Shown: positions 49,971 to 60,752, numbered from the stretch's first letter. The stretch: DNA of 64,000 nt from Symbiodinium natans (GCA_905221605.1 CAJNDS010002240.1:333501-397500); one strand, 5' to 3'. Program-made: numbers and translations. Notes: generated by a model from the sequence alone, not told the origin.

Positions 49971-49985
49971 ATACGGCTGATAACC
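49971..49985 (-). other. Candidate primer-binding site
   Basis: Directly after the 5' LTR the element reads GGTTATCAGCCGTAT. It is not the 3'-end complement of a tRNA; it could pair with an anticodon stem-loop (a loop CTGATAA closed by GG/CC). Copia-type elements that prime with a tRNA half are known, so an internal tRNA match is plausible but unproven. Confidence 0.35.
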
Positions 49986-50276
49986 TGCGTGAGGTCGGGT
50001 AGTTGCTTGCACTACGCTTTGGCTCCTCACCAGCCAAATGGTCTCGCACTTGTTTTCTGCACTGGCGTTCGCCTTCAGTCTCCGTCTCGTGCACCCGGGC
50101 GGTTTCCAGTTACGCTATTGCGCTTACTTCCAACCTATGGGTGACCTACACTCTAGGGATTACTTGAGCCAAATGTGGTGAACAGGCCACGGCGTTCTAA
50201 GGTGGTTTCCCCGATGTGCGGCGGAGCCGACACAAAGGGGTTCCCAAAATGTGCTGTGGTTCGGGGATCATTCACA
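49986..50276 (-). repeat. 5' LTR (in element orientation)
   Basis: 291 bp, identical by eye to 20769-21059. Bounded by TG/CA and followed by the second TCCTG copy (50277-50281). Promoter elements were not identified; the spliced-leader-like segment lies at 50163-50174. Confidence 0.95.
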
Positions 50277-50459
50277 TCCTGCCTAGCAATCCCGAAACCC
50301 AGAGCTCCACCCTTGATTCTTTAAACCCTAAACCCTACACCCTAAACCCCAAACCCTAAACCCTGAACCCTAAACGCCCTACAAACCCTAAAAACCCGAT
50401 AAACCCCTAAACCCTAAACCCTAAACCTCAAACCCTAAACCCGAAATTCCCAAACGTGC

Positions 50460-50530
50460 CTGGCCCAGGGTATGGCAGTGCCGCGAGGCACAGAACGCCA
50501 GCGCTGCGGCGCAGAAGTCGGAGTCGGCTT
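50460..50530 (-). CDS. Candidate exon on the far side of the retrotransposon
   Basis: Acceptor GCCTCAG, two split-codon bases, then EADSDFCAAALAFCASRHCH and three codons, then a GC donor. If it belongs with 20247-20326, the retrotransposon lies within the intron between them. Confidence 0.5.
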
Positions 50531-51119
50531 CTGAGGGCTTTTGTGGGGTCTAGGGGGTTTAGGGTTTAGGGTTTAGGGTTTAGGGTTTAGGGTTTAGGGT
50601 TTAGGGTTTAGGGTTTAGGGTCTTGGAGATTAGGGCTGAGGAGGGGTTTGGGCCTTTAGGGTTCAGGATTTGGAGAAGGGCTTCGGGTTGAGGGGGCCTG
50701 AGGGTTGAGAACTGGTTCCATGGAAGTGTCCGAAAGTAAGGGGTAGCCCGCTTTTGGCGGTTCCTATAAGAAGGATTCTACAACTTTGGGGATACATTTG
50801 AGGGTCCCCTATTTGCAAGACGGTTTACCGGTTCTTGTGCTGAATTAGGGGGGGTTTAGGGCTTAGGGGCTAAGGTTCAGAGTTTGGGGTTTGGGGTTTG
50901 GCAGGGGTTGGGTTCAGAGCTGAATCCTATTTCGAGGCCCTTCATTGATCCAAGCTGGTGAAAGCCTCCACAAGCAAGTGCCAAAAAGACCATGGTAGCT
51001 CCGCGGCTCCCGAAAACCTAAGCTCAAACCCTAAACCCTAAACCCTAAACCCTAAACCCTCAACCTAAACCCTAAACCCTAAACCCTAAACCCTAAACCC
51101 TAAACCCTAAACCCCAAAC

Positions 51120-51197
51120 CTCTCCTCGGGCAACGCCCTCGGCCACCAGGACGTGAGGGAGGCGCGTCGACAGCTCCGCCTCCGGGCAGAGCGAACC
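51120..51197 (-). CDS. Candidate 78-nt exon, canonical GT-AG
   Basis: Acceptor AAATGCAG, exactly 26 codons (GSLCPEAELSTRLPHVLVAE then GVARGE), then a GT donor (GTTTGG) at the edge of a CCCTAAA array. Phase 0 both ends. The plus strand is open too, but without matching splice sites. Confidence 0.55.
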
Positions 51198-51414
51198 CTG
51201 CATTTCTAGGGTTCAGGGTTCATGGGTTTAGGGACGATTGGAGGCCTGGGCGAGTTTGGGATCCGGAGTTGGGGATTTTGGGGTTTAGGGTTTAGGGTTT
51301 AGGGCCTAGGGTTTAGGGTTGAGAGGGTTGAGAGAGTTTAGAAGGTTTAGGGGGTTTGGGGTTTAAAACCTTGAACTCAAAACCCTACATCGAAACCCCC
51401 AGCCCGAAGTCTGC

Positions 51415-52096
51415 TCAACCGTCCAAAGGCATCTTACTTAAACCCCCCCTGCCAAAGCCCTGACAGAAACCTACCCTAACCATCGTCTGCTGGAAAAACC
51501 TAGCACTTTCGCTGGAAACTACCATGTGAACCTGCTCCGCTGGAAAGTTTCCTGTGCGCTGGAAAGTTTCCGTCGATTCCACAACTTCATGCCATGGAGT
51601 CCTATGGGTTCCTCGCTGGGTTTTCAAGGTCCTTTTCGCTGGGTTTTCAATGTCCTTTTCGCTGGGTTTTGAGTATGCTCTTCGCTGGGTTTTGAATGGC
51701 TGTCGCTGGGTTTTCAATAGTTTTGAATGTCCTTGAAGATCTGTGGAAACCTGTGAAGTTCTGTGAAGTTCTGTGAAAACCTGTGAAAACCTGTGAGAAC
51801 CTGTGAAAACCTGTGAAAACCTGTGAAGACCTGTGAAGACCTGTGAAGACCTGTGAAGACCTGTGAAGACCTGTGAATCCTTGACACCCCCCAACACTGA
51901 ACCCAATCTGTGTGTCCTCCTGTTTCGCTGGGTTTCCCTTACAGGTTTCTGGGTTTTTGTAGTGGATTCCGCTGGGTTCTTCGCTGGATTTTTTGATGCA
52001 CATTCAAGCATGTGGTTTCGCAGGAAAATACGAATAGGTCGCATTTCGGTGGAAATTACCATGTGGATCCCGGTTTTCTCTGTGGCTGATGCGTAG
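51415..52096. repeat. CGCTGG-rich region with a CCTGTGAAGA minisatellite
   Basis: 51727-51888 has about 16 tandem 10-bp CCTGTGAA(G/A)A units; the flanks are rich in CGCTGGGTTTTC and CGCTGGAAAGTTTCC words. A 215-codon minus-strand frame spans it (Gln-Val-Phe-Thr-Gly repeats), most likely a by-product of the repeat. Confidence 0.75.
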
Positions 52097-52212
52097 GGCA
52101 GGGTTTAGGCGCTAGGGTTTAGGGTTTAGGGTTCAGGGTTCAGGGTTCAGGGTTCAGGGTTCAGGGTTCATTGAACCCTAAGACCCCTTAAAAAACCTAA
52201 ACCTGAAAGTGC

Positions 52213-52263
52213 CCAGGCCTCGGGAAGGATCTCGTCCAGGTGGGCCGTGTAGCCAGTATCGCC
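52213..52263 (-). CDS. Candidate 51-nt exon, phase 0
   Basis: Acceptor GCCCCAG, exactly 17 codons (GDTGYTAHLDEILPEAW), then a GC donor. Strong G/C third positions. Confidence 0.5.
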
Positions 52264-53032
52264 CTGGGGCCTCACAAGGCCCTTTTAACAATAAAACCTA
52301 TAAACCCTTCAAACCCTATAAACCCTATAAACCCTGAACCGTAAACCCTATAAACCCCAAACCCTGGAGGTTTAGAAGTCGTTGGCTTAGGGGTTTTGGG
52401 AGGGAACGAGGCTGCTACCTTTCGGACCCCCGAAGGTTGTATTACAATCTTGAGGGGTTTAGGGTTTAGAGTTGCAGGCTCAGGGTTTAGGGTTTACGAC
52501 TCTGCAACTGCGCGGCCTGTCCTGATCTACAGAAATGCGGCCATTCCTGTCAATGGCACCCTACACCCTGAACCCTAAACCCTGAACCCTAAACCTAAAC
52601 CCTGAACCCTAAACCATCCGTGGGTTTCGGCGTCTGATTGTATCCTCCTGCTTCAAAGGCATTGTAGCCTCTTGCGCCAAAGGCGTATATTGCAGGCACT
52701 GTGGCCGATTTCCCCGTGCATCCGTCAGACTGATCCCTAACCCTGAACCCTAAACCCCTAAACCCCGTAACCCCTAAACAGGCAAAGTCCTACTCTTTTA
52801 TGCCCCCCAAAGCCCAAAGTCTAGGGTTTAGGTCCCCAAAAATCCCCAAGGTCCTTTGCGACTGCCAGGGTTTTAGGATGGTTCAGGGTTTAGGATTTGG
52901 GGTTTAGGTTTTGGGGTTTGGGGTTTAGGCTTTGGGGTTTGGGGTGTGGGCTAATCGGTTTGAACTGGTTGAGGGTGTCATTGGGTTGTATGGAAAAACC
53001 GCAATTCCCGGCACAAAGGTGTCTCTCTCCGA

Positions 53033-53178
53033 GGGTAGTTAGGTCCCTTAGTATGGGCCCTTAAAAGGGGACCCCTTATACACTCCTTGTATAGCATAAT
53101 TGTACAAATTATAAGGCCCATACATCAGAACCCTATAAAGGAGGTAAGGGACCAAATCAAGGTCCCATGAAACTACCC
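53033..53178. mobile_element. MITE-like element, GTATGGGCCCTTAAAAGG family
   Basis: Termini GGGTAGTT and AACTACCC bound a 146-bp unit containing TATGGGCCCTTAAAAGG and, inverted, ATAAGGCCCATACATC. Related copies at 56050-56182 and 61117-61266. Confidence 0.65.
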
Positions 53179-53382
53179 CGAAACCCTTAACTTCAACCCT
53201 TAACCCTAAATCCTAAACCCGAATTAAACCCTAAACTTGGCCCTAAACCCTTAACCCTAAAGCTTCAGGGCCCATGAAACTACCCTTAGCGTCTCCGGGA
53301 TCCTCCTTTTGACTATCTTTTTCCAGCGTATGTTTACGGTTTAGGGCCTTCCTCCCCCCCCCCCCCTTCTGGGCAACAGGGG

Positions 53383-53645
53383 TTCGGGTTTAGGGTTTAG
53401 GGTTTAGGGTTTAGGGTTTAGGGTTAGGGTTTAGGGTTTAGGGTTTAGGGTTTAGGGTTTAGGGTTTAGGGTTTAGGGTTTAGGGTTTAGGGTTTAGGGT
53501 TTAGGGTTTAGGGTTTATGGGTTTAGGGTTTAGGGTTTAGGGTTTAGGGTTTAGGGTTTAGGGTTTAGGGTTTAGGGTTTAGGGTTTAGGGTTTAGGGTT
53601 TAGGGTTTAGGGTTTAGGGTTTAGGGTTTAGGGTTTAGGGTTTAG
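53383..53645. repeat. Longest clean TTTAGGG array on the right side
   Basis: About 37 heptamers with two single-unit irregularities (TTAGGG near 53425 and TTTATGGG near 53515). It ends at a candidate exon. Confidence 0.95.
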
Positions 53646-53658
53646 GAGCACACCGAAC

Positions 53659-53765
53659 CTCGCAGTGCCGAGAAAGGAGGAGAAGACCGTGACGAGAGCG
53701 CCATCGTCGCTGTGGCAGACCACCTGATGCAACTTCAAGGCACCCAGTTTCAGGATGTAGACATT
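53659..53765 (-). CDS. Candidate 107-nt exon, canonical GT-AG
   Basis: Acceptor GTTCCAG, then NVYILKLGALKLHQVVCHSD and 15 more codons (ending FSSFLGTA), then a GT donor (GTTCGG). G/C third positions are about three in four on this strand and nearer one in two on the alternative plus-strand frame, supporting minus. No family recognised; the hydrophobic alternation suggests beta structure. Confidence 0.53.
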
Positions 53766-54111
53766 CTGGAACCTTGAAGCCTAAACCCTAAACCCTAAAC
53801 CTTGAACCTAAACCTAACCCTAAGCCTAAATCCTAAACTCTAAACTCTGAGGCCAGATGAACCCCAAGGTTAACTTTCCGATATTTCTCGAAGCCCGAAT
53901 CCTAGACTCTCAACCCTAAACTAACCCTAAACCTAAAACCCTACAAACCTGTTTGCCACTATAAACCCAAGTCAGCATAACCCCTTGGTTGCGTGGCTTC
54001 AGGTCTCCGCCCTTTTAACGAGACCCCAATCCTGCATCCGCAACAATTTTCGGGCTTAGGATTAAGGGTTTAGGATTAAGGGCTCGGGGCCTAGCGTTTG
54101 TGATGCAAAAC

Positions 54112-54306
54112 GCCCAAGAGATCTGTTGCGCCAGCGTGGTTGTAGTGCTCGGAACGCGCCAGTTCGACACGCAGCCAATCTGGGAGTAGCCATCGTCCTC
54201 CTTGCGCTTGGCCATTCGGAACCGCCCCTGGCGCGGACTGGATACCCAGGTCAAGTCGAAACGGAGGAATTGGCTGCATCCTTGTCCGGATCGGAGATGT
54301 GCAACC
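54112..54306 (-). CDS. Candidate 195-nt exon, longest island
   Basis: A pyrimidine-rich acceptor (CTCACTTTCAG) leads into VAHLRSGQGCSQFLRFDLTW and on through RMAKRKEDDGYSQIG and TTTTLAQQISW to a GT donor (GTTTTG). About 80 percent of third positions are G or C in this frame, much above the other open minus frame. No family recognised. Confidence 0.52.
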
Positions 54307-54592
54307 CTGAAAGTGAGGTGCAAGTTATCTAATAATGGGGTTTAGGGTGTAGGGTTCTAATCAGGATCCCCAAAGGGGGAGGGGGGGGGAGCGGCCACAT
54401 TCGTCAGGGCCATGCTTGGTTCCGCAACTACGGTCAGTCGTCCCCAACCGTTGTGGGTTTAAGGTCTAGGGTTTAGGGTTTAGGGCTTAGGGTTTAGGGT
54501 TGAGGGTTTAGGAGCCAAGTAGGATAAGCCCTAATCCCTGCACCATCAACCTTGAAACTTATAAAGGCTGAAGGTGGCGAAGTTCGTGGCGC

Positions 54593-54636
54593 CTTCCGAT
54601 AGCCGAAGCCTTCGTGGACGACGTCCTTGGTGTAGC
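54593..54636 (-). CDS. Candidate 44-nt exon
   Basis: Acceptor TTTCTTGCAG (good pyrimidine tract), two split-codon bases, then YTKDVVHEGFGYRK and a GC donor; the frame stays open for about ten more codons if the donor is later. Confidence 0.5.
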
Positions 54637-54965
54637 CTGCAAGAAACAGCCCTAAACCCTAAACCCTAAACCCTAGACAAGAGCAAGGGTCGCAAGCTTT
54701 AGGAAGGCTTAGTTCTTAACAGGAATTAAATTCGGAGCCCAGATCTTAGGGTTTCGGGTTTTAGGGTTTCCTGTTCAAGCCGCTAAAGCCCTGAACCCTC
54801 CATCCATGACGAGGGACACCGTCCGAACCCCAAGACTCCGAAACTCCCGAAAATCGAAACTCCCGAGGTTTGGGGTTTAATTAGGGTTTAGGGTTTAGGG
54901 TTTAGGGCTACCCGCGAGCAAACTCACACCCCCCCCCCCCCAAACCCTAACCCGAGATCCTAAAC

Positions 54966-55033
54966 CCGCCTCGGTCTCGCGCGCCCAGCCACGGCTGCCA
55001 GCCGTGTCTTGCAGCGTCCTCATCCCGTGTTTC
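54966..55033 (-). CDS. Candidate 68-nt exon, GT donor
   Basis: After an acceptor CTTCTGAG, ETRDEDAARHGWQPWLGARD and two codons more, then a GT donor formed by a telomere-like unit (GTTTAG). Confidence 0.47.
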
Positions 55034-55913
55034 CTCAGAAGCTGGGTTCAGGGCTTACCCTAAGCCTCCAAGGACTCTGGAAGGGATTTTGGGCTACTGT
55101 GAGCCCTGAGGGCCTAAACCCTAAACCCTAAATCCTAACCCTGAACCCTAAACCGTAAACCTCTGAGGGCTCAGGATTTAGGGCGTCTGGGTTGAATGTC
55201 TGGGACTTAGAGCTCGGGGCTTCGGGTCTAGGAGCCTGGGGGCTTGGGGTTTCGGGGTTTGGGTTTGTGGGGTTTGGGGTTTTGGGGTTTAGGGTTTCGG
55301 GTTAAGGGTTTAAAGGGTTTAAGGTTTAGGGACCTAGGTGGGTTGAGAGCGCTGACCCGGGAATCCATACATGAGTGAGGCTTATTTCGGCACCTCACCA
55401 GCTAAGAATTTGGGAACTGAAGCCTCGGACCCTAGACTCGAAGCCCCAACCCCTAAACCTTAATTAAGCCCTAAACCCTAAACCCTAAACCCTAAACCCT
55501 AAACCGTAAACCCTTTGAGGCTTGATGTTTAACATGCGCGTCTGAGGGCTTTCAGGTTCCGAGTTTTTTTGAAGCCACACAGAGGCTCTAGGGGTTCTAC
55601 CTCGGACCCTTAAGGTTGTACCCTTGGGTTTTGGGGACCCTTTGTAAGGATCCCAAAAGCAGTATAAGGGCCATATTGGGAGTAGATTTAGGGGACCGTT
55701 ACAAATACAACCTTCGAAATACGAGTCTTCATCCTTGAATCCCCCTGCCTCTCCTTGTGCAAGTATGATATGGATTCGCCTAATGCCCGCTTCACTTCAT
55801 CAAGTCCTAAGGCCTAAACCCAGAAACCCTAACACCCTCCACCCTCCACCCTCCACCCTCAACCCTCAACCCTAAACTAGGCCCCCTTGTGGAGGGCTTT
55901 TGCGCGTGCACTG

Positions 55914-55990
55914 CTGGCGCCAGGGATCCAGATAGGCGATGGTGCCATCTGCGAGGAGCCACTCGGGCGAGACGCCGATGAAGAAGCCGC
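55914..55990 (-). CDS. Candidate 77-nt exon
   Basis: Acceptor GAATCCAG, two split-codon bases, then GFFIGVSPEWLLADGTIAYL and further DPWRQQCTR to a GC donor. One of the most protein-like islands (aromatic and glycine placement, codon bias). No family recognised. Confidence 0.55.
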
Positions 55991-56049
55991 CTGGATTCTA
56001 AGGGTAGTTTAGGGTTTAGGGTTTAGGGTTTAGGGAGAAGAAATTTCAT

Positions 56050-56182
56050 GGTCTACCAGTATGGGCCCTTAAAAGGGTACCCCTTACATACCCCTTATAT
56101 AACCCTACACAAGTTAAGGGCCTATACATCAGAACCCTTCAAGGGAGGTTAGGGACCATACTAACGGCCCATGTAACTATCT
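56050..56182. mobile_element. MITE-like element, GTATGGGCCCTTAAAAGG family
   Basis: Second copy: AGTATGGGCCCTTAAAAGGG on the left, TAAGGGCCTATACATCAGAA inverted in the middle, and GGCCCATGTAACTA at the right end. Confidence 0.6.
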
Positions 56183-56704
56183 TAAGGAGGTGTTAAACCC
56201 TGAGCCCTATCGGTTTTGGGTTTGTAGGGCTTGTAGGGTTTGTCAGTTGGGGAGAGTTGGGTGGCACGAGTACCGCTACAGGGGCTTGGGGGTTAGGGGG
56301 TTGCGGGTATAGGGTTTCGGCCAACATGCTAAGTAGGGGCCCCTATTTAGCAGTCTACAAGCGCCCCCCCACAAAGGTGTTCAGGGTTTAGGGTTTAGGG
56401 GGTATAGGTTTGTTTTGGTTGGTGTTCGGGGCTTGCGGTTTCTCAAGAACTGAATCTCCCAAATCCCAGGAGAATGGCCCAAAGAAACCTCAAATAAGAA
56501 ACCGACTACCAAATCACAGGGGGTTTTGGGTTCAGGGAGTAGGGTTTAGCCCAACATGCTAAACCGGGGTTCTAGAAGCGCGCCATATTTCATAATGGTA
56601 CTACGAACGGACCCTCAGGGACCTGCACCACAAGCAACAGAGTTCGAGTCGTTGGATTTCAAACACCAAACCTTAGACCCTAAACCCTGAAACCAGAACC
56701 GAAT

Positions 56705-57035
56705 TTATACCCTAAACTCATAGTGAAAAGAAGACAAAGGCCATTGCTCCACTTCAAGGTTCCAATCCCCCACCACCATAACATCCTCTTGGGTGCTAGC
56801 CAACCAAGCGAACGCTTTGTGAGCTGCCTCTGCCACCATAGGTTGCTGACCGCTGTGGAGATAGACGTTTGCCAGCAAGAAGGGTGTCGCCTTGGGGCGA
56901 AACACCTTGGGGCGAAACACCTTGGTAGCCTGACCACGCCCAACTTCGAAAGCGCCTTCCGGATGTTGCACCTTCTCCGCCGCCCATTTAGTGAAAATAG
57001 AGTGCCGCCCCGAGGCTTGCCCTGGGCGTCCACAT
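56705..57035 (-). pseudogene. LINE endonuclease fragment
   Basis: A minus-strand frame reads ANVYLHSGQQPMVAEAAHKA and then EDVMVVGDWNLEVEQW. The NVYLHSG...VVGDWN arrangement matches the apurinic-type endonuclease/exonuclease/phosphatase fold at the N terminus of many LINE ORF2 proteins (GDxN motif). Only this part survives, and the neighbouring minus frame is needed to extend it, so it is a broken copy. A 15-bp direct repeat (CCTTGGGGCGAAACA, two copies at 56891-56921) interrupts it. Confidence 0.55.
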
Positions 57036-57300
57036 CTTGGCTCCCGATAAGGAAGGGTAGCTGTGCTTGTGAGCCTGACTAGGAACCCTAAGCCCTAAAC
57101 GCTAAACCCTAAACCCTAAACCCTAAACCCTAAACCCTAAACCCGAAACCCTAAACCCTAAATCCATACATCCTCCAAAAGTCCGCATGCCAGGACCTCA
57201 ACCCCCTGGGAGCCTAAATCCGCAGTTTCCCGGGCTCATATTGGGGAACCTAAACCAAAAAAAACACCACCCTGTGATCGGTAACTGAACTTGAGATGCC

Positions 57301-57427
57301 TAAACCCTTAAACCCTTAAACCCTTAAACCCTTGAACCCTTAGACCCTTAAACCCTTAAACCCTTAAACCCTTAAACCCTTAAACCCTTAAACCCTTAAA
57401 CCCTTACACCCTTAAACCCTTAAACCC
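57301..57427. repeat. CCCTTAAA octamer array
   Basis: About sixteen copies of an 8-bp derivative (extra T) with occasional CCCTTGAA, CCCTTAGA and CCCTTACA units. Confidence 0.93.
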
Positions 57428-58170
57428 CTAAACCCTCAGCCGCTAAGCCTTCAGCTCCGAGCCCTCCCCCAGTTTCCCACGTCCTAGATCCCACACAGAG
57501 GTGTTCAGGGTTTAGGGTTTAGGGTCTAGGGTTTGGGGTATTGGGTTTAGGGTTTAGGGTCTAGGGTTTGGGGTATTGGGTTTAGGGTTTAGGGTTTAGG
57601 GTCTAGGGTTTGGGGTTTAGGGGCGTGGGGTTTGGGGTTTGGGGTTTGTGGTGTCGGGTTTCGGGTGTCGGGTCTTTTTTGGGGCCTTCTCAAGCACTGA
57701 ACCTCCCAAATCCCAGGAGAATTCCCCGAATTCCGTCCCAGGGAGCCTCAGCACCAAGGGTTTAGGGTTTAGGGTTTAGGGTTTAGGGTTTAGGGTTTAG
57801 GGTTTAGGGTTTAGGGGTATCAGATTAGGGTTTAGATTTGGGTTTTGGGTTTAGAGATTTGGAACCTCTCGGAAACCCACAACCCTAAACCCTCCCCCAC
57901 CCCTCCCCCTCCCCTAACAGCTAGACCCCAAACAGAACAAACAAAAGCACGCAGACAAAACTCGAATGCCTTTATCACAGAAAAACAAAGCGTGCGTTGT
58001 GACAACGCGTGCTTCGCGACAAAGCCCAACCCTAAACTCTCAACCCTACACCCTAGAGCCCCTAATCCCGGAATCTCGCCCCCTAAGCCCCAAACCCTAG
58101 ACCCTAAACCCTAAACCCTAAACCCTTGAGTCCCCGGGCTTACTAACCCTAAATCCGAAACCCTAGAAAC

Positions 58171-58211
58171 CCAGCTGGAGGAGGAGCCTTCTTCTTTGAC
58201 CAGGTCTCGCC
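58171..58211 (-). CDS. Candidate 41-nt exon
   Basis: After an acceptor CCCCAAG, GETWSKKKAPPPA on the minus strand, then a GT donor (GTTTCT). Lysine then proline-rich; no family recognised. Confidence 0.42.
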
Positions 58212-58896
58212 CTTGGGGTGGGGTTTAGGGTTTAGGGTTTAGGGTTTGGGGTTTAGGGTTTAGGGTTTGGGGTTTGGGGTTTGGGGTTTTGGGGTTTTGG
58301 GGTTTAGGGTTTCGGGTGTAAGGTGTAGAGGCTTAGGGTTATGTAAGCCTTTAGCTGGGGAGGCGCAGAGATCGGGATTTTTTGGGGTTGAGGGTTTGAG
58401 GGTCTTGGACCCCTAAACCCGGAAATCCCGAAACCCTTAGGGGCGCTTGGGCTTTGGTCAGGTGTTGGGGATGGTCAGGGCATGCCGGGATTAGCGGTTT
58501 AGGGTTTTGGAGGTTTAGCGTGCAGGGTTCAGGGTTTTGAGGTTTAGGGTTTAGGGCTTGAGGTTGAGGGTTTAGGGTTTAGGGTTGCGAGGTTTAGGGC
58601 TTAGGCTCCAGAAGGATTAGGGCTTTAAGTTGCTTTGGGCTTTGTGGCTTAGGGTTTGAAGGCTTCAGGTGTTGTTCAGCGCTTCAGAAAAAGTTTGGGA
58701 GTCACAGGCCTGTAGGGAGCCTTTAGGGTTCTTCGGGTCGCAGAGCTGCGGTTTAGATGCTTGTCGGAAAGCTTAACAGAGATCCTGAGACTCTCAAGCC
58801 TTCTAACCCCCCCCCGGACCCAGAACCGCGACCCTTCTAAGCTCAGGAGCCTAGCCTGAGAAAAAAAAGACCCCTAAAATCGAGCCTCAAAAAACG

Positions 58897-59165
58897 TAAA
58901 CCCTAAAACCCTAAAACCCTAAAACCCTAAAACCCTAAAACCCTAAAACCCTAAAACCCTAAAACCCTAAAACCCTAAAACCCTAAAACCCTAAAACCCT
59001 AAAACCCTAAAACCCTAAAACCCTAAAACCCTAAAAACCCTAAAACCCTAAAACCCTAAAACCCTAAAACCCTAAAACCCTAAAACCCTAAAACCCCCTA
59101 AAACCCTAAAACCCTAAAACCCCTAAAACCCTAAAACCCCTAAAACCCCCTAAAACCTAAACCCT
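58897..59165. repeat. CCCTAAAA octamer array
   Basis: About 32 copies of an 8-bp derivative (extra A); the last third adds C-expanded units (CCCCTAAAA). It returns to normal CCCTAAA at 59160-59180. Confidence 0.95.
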
Positions 59166-59307
59166 AAACCCTAAACCCTAATTAAGCCCTCAACCCTCAA
59201 GCCTCAACCCTACCCCCTCTCATCCCTAAACACTAAACCTTGAGCCCTAAACTCTAAGCCCGAAACCTTGAACCTTACACCCTGAACCCTAGACCCAAAA
59301 AAGTTTC

Positions 59308-59361
59308 AGCCCAGCGTCCCGCGTGGCGCCACGTGAACTTGCCGGAGATGTAGCGATGATC
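59308..59361 (-). CDS. Candidate 54-nt exon, phase 0
   Basis: After AG at 59363-59362, exactly 18 codons (DHRYISGKFTWRHAGRWA), then a GA donor (GAAACT). Aromatic-rich, with strong G/C third positions. Confidence 0.48.
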
Positions 59362-59555
59362 CTCTCAGGGCTCGTCATTAAATCCCGAACCCTGGTTAGG
59401 GTTTGGGGTTTAGGGTTTAGGGTGTAGGGTGTAGGGTTTAGGGTTTAGGGTTAAGGGTTCAGTGCAAGCCGTAAAACCGCCGCACCGCAAACCCACAAGC
59501 TGCAACCTCCACTCCCCCCACTCCCCACCCCACCCAGAAGAATTGCCTCAAGGCC

Positions 59556-59717
59556 CTACTTGGAGATTCAGGATACTTATAACCCAAGTAGAAGTGTAGT
59601 TCGAGCCCACTCAAAAGCCCCTTAAGTAACCTAACAGGGTTGTAATTAATTGGGTTGTAGGTACAGCTACAATTGGCACTTGGGTTACTAGTTAAGTACC
59701 CTGAACCTCCGTGTAGG
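59556..59717. mobile_element. MITE-like element, CTACTTGGAGGTTC family
   Basis: Termini CTACTTGGAGATTCAG and CTGAACCTCCGTGTAG bound a 162-bp unit with GGATACTTATAACC and inverted motifs as in 10188-10334. Confidence 0.65.
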
Positions 59718-60572
59718 CCTCCAAGACTCTCCAATAAGCGCAAATGTAAGTCCGTAGCGCCTGAAACCCTAAAGCCCTGAACCCCTAATACCCTAGCGCC
59801 GTCAAAATCTAAATTTGTAAGACCCAAAACCCCTAAAACCCTAAACCTAAACCCTAAAATGATACACCCAAGAACCCTAAACCCGTAAAATAAACCCTAC
59901 GCCCTAAACCCCCTTCAAGATCCCCTAAACCCCCTGCCTGAAGGGCCTCTTTGGGCCGGCGATTGTACATGTAACCGAGATACCTGGGCTTAGGGTTTAG
60001 GGTCTAGGGTTTAGGGTTTAGGGTTTAGGGTTTAGGGTTTAGGGCTTTTGGCCTTAAGGTGTTTAGGGTTTGGGGTGTTTTTGGGGTTGTGTGTTTGGGC
60101 TTGGGGTTTTAAGTTTTCGAGTTCTTGGGTTCTTGGGTTTAGGGTTCAGGGCAACAACACCCCCTTCCAGTAAACCCTTAGAACAGAACGTTGGACCCGA
60201 ATGAAGCCTCCACCCTAAACCCTGATGCACACATCTTGCACCCCAGGGCTTTCTGTTTGCTTACAGCGAGCGGAGGAGTGGACAAGAATTTTAGGGTTTA
60301 GGGTTTAGGGTTTAGGGCGTCCTTCATCCCCTTATGTCCCAAAAAGAGCCCCCCTACCTTCGCTCCTCTCTCAACTGAGACTCTCTAAGACCCCCAGGAC
60401 CGGGGCATAATTGTCGGGCCCGCCTAAACCACCCCTAGACCCTAAACCCTAATAACTAATAGCCCTAAACCCTAAACCCAAAACCCAAAACCCCAAAACC
60501 CAAAACCCTAAACCCTAAACCCTAGCCCTAAACCCTAAACACCTGCTATCAAGAATATCGAGCTTGCAGGAC

Positions 60573-60650
60573 TTCAGGGCTGAAGTGCTTGGCCGTGCCC
60601 CTCAGCTCCTCGAGGTAGAACTTCCTTGACGGCAAGGTCTTCGGCTTGAT
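60573..60650 (-). CDS. Candidate 78-nt exon, canonical GT donor
   Basis: After an acceptor GTTTAAG built from heptamer sequence, exactly 26 codons (IKPKTLPSRKFYLEELRGTA then KHFSPE), then a GT donor (GTCCTG). Phase 0 both ends and strong codon bias. No family recognised. Confidence 0.55.
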
Positions 60651-60752
60651 CTTAAACCCTAAATCCGGGGGGGGGGGGGGGGGGTTTCCCTATATCCCTA
60701 AACCCTAAACCCTAACCCTAAACCCTAAACCCTAGGCCATCTCAAGGCAAAC

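Larger units (their letters stand above)
20769..50276 (-). mobile_element. Complete giant Ty1/copia LTR retrotransposon
   Basis: The element spans 29,508 bp, or 20,019 bp once the nested DNA transposon (32240-41726) and its 2-bp duplication are set aside. Two identical 291-bp LTRs, a perfect 5-bp target duplication, and protease-integrase-RT-RNase H order define a Ty1/copia element on the minus strand. After pol it carries a second, very long ORF (21652-30945) in place of the usual 3' LTR junction, making it three to four times the usual copia length. Apart from the nested insertion no frameshift or stop interrupts the ORFs. The telomere-like repeat texture of the host stops sharply at both ends. 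Confidence 0.93.

Noticed and set aside
20769-50276. The two 291-bp repeats as an assembly duplication
   Set aside because: They bound a coherent copia element, begin TG and end CA, and are followed and preceded by a perfect 5-bp target duplication.
51415-52062. 215-codon minus-strand frame over the CCTGTGAAGA repeat
   Set aside because: Most of the peptide is repeat translation; no acceptor, domain or matching neighbour supports a gene.
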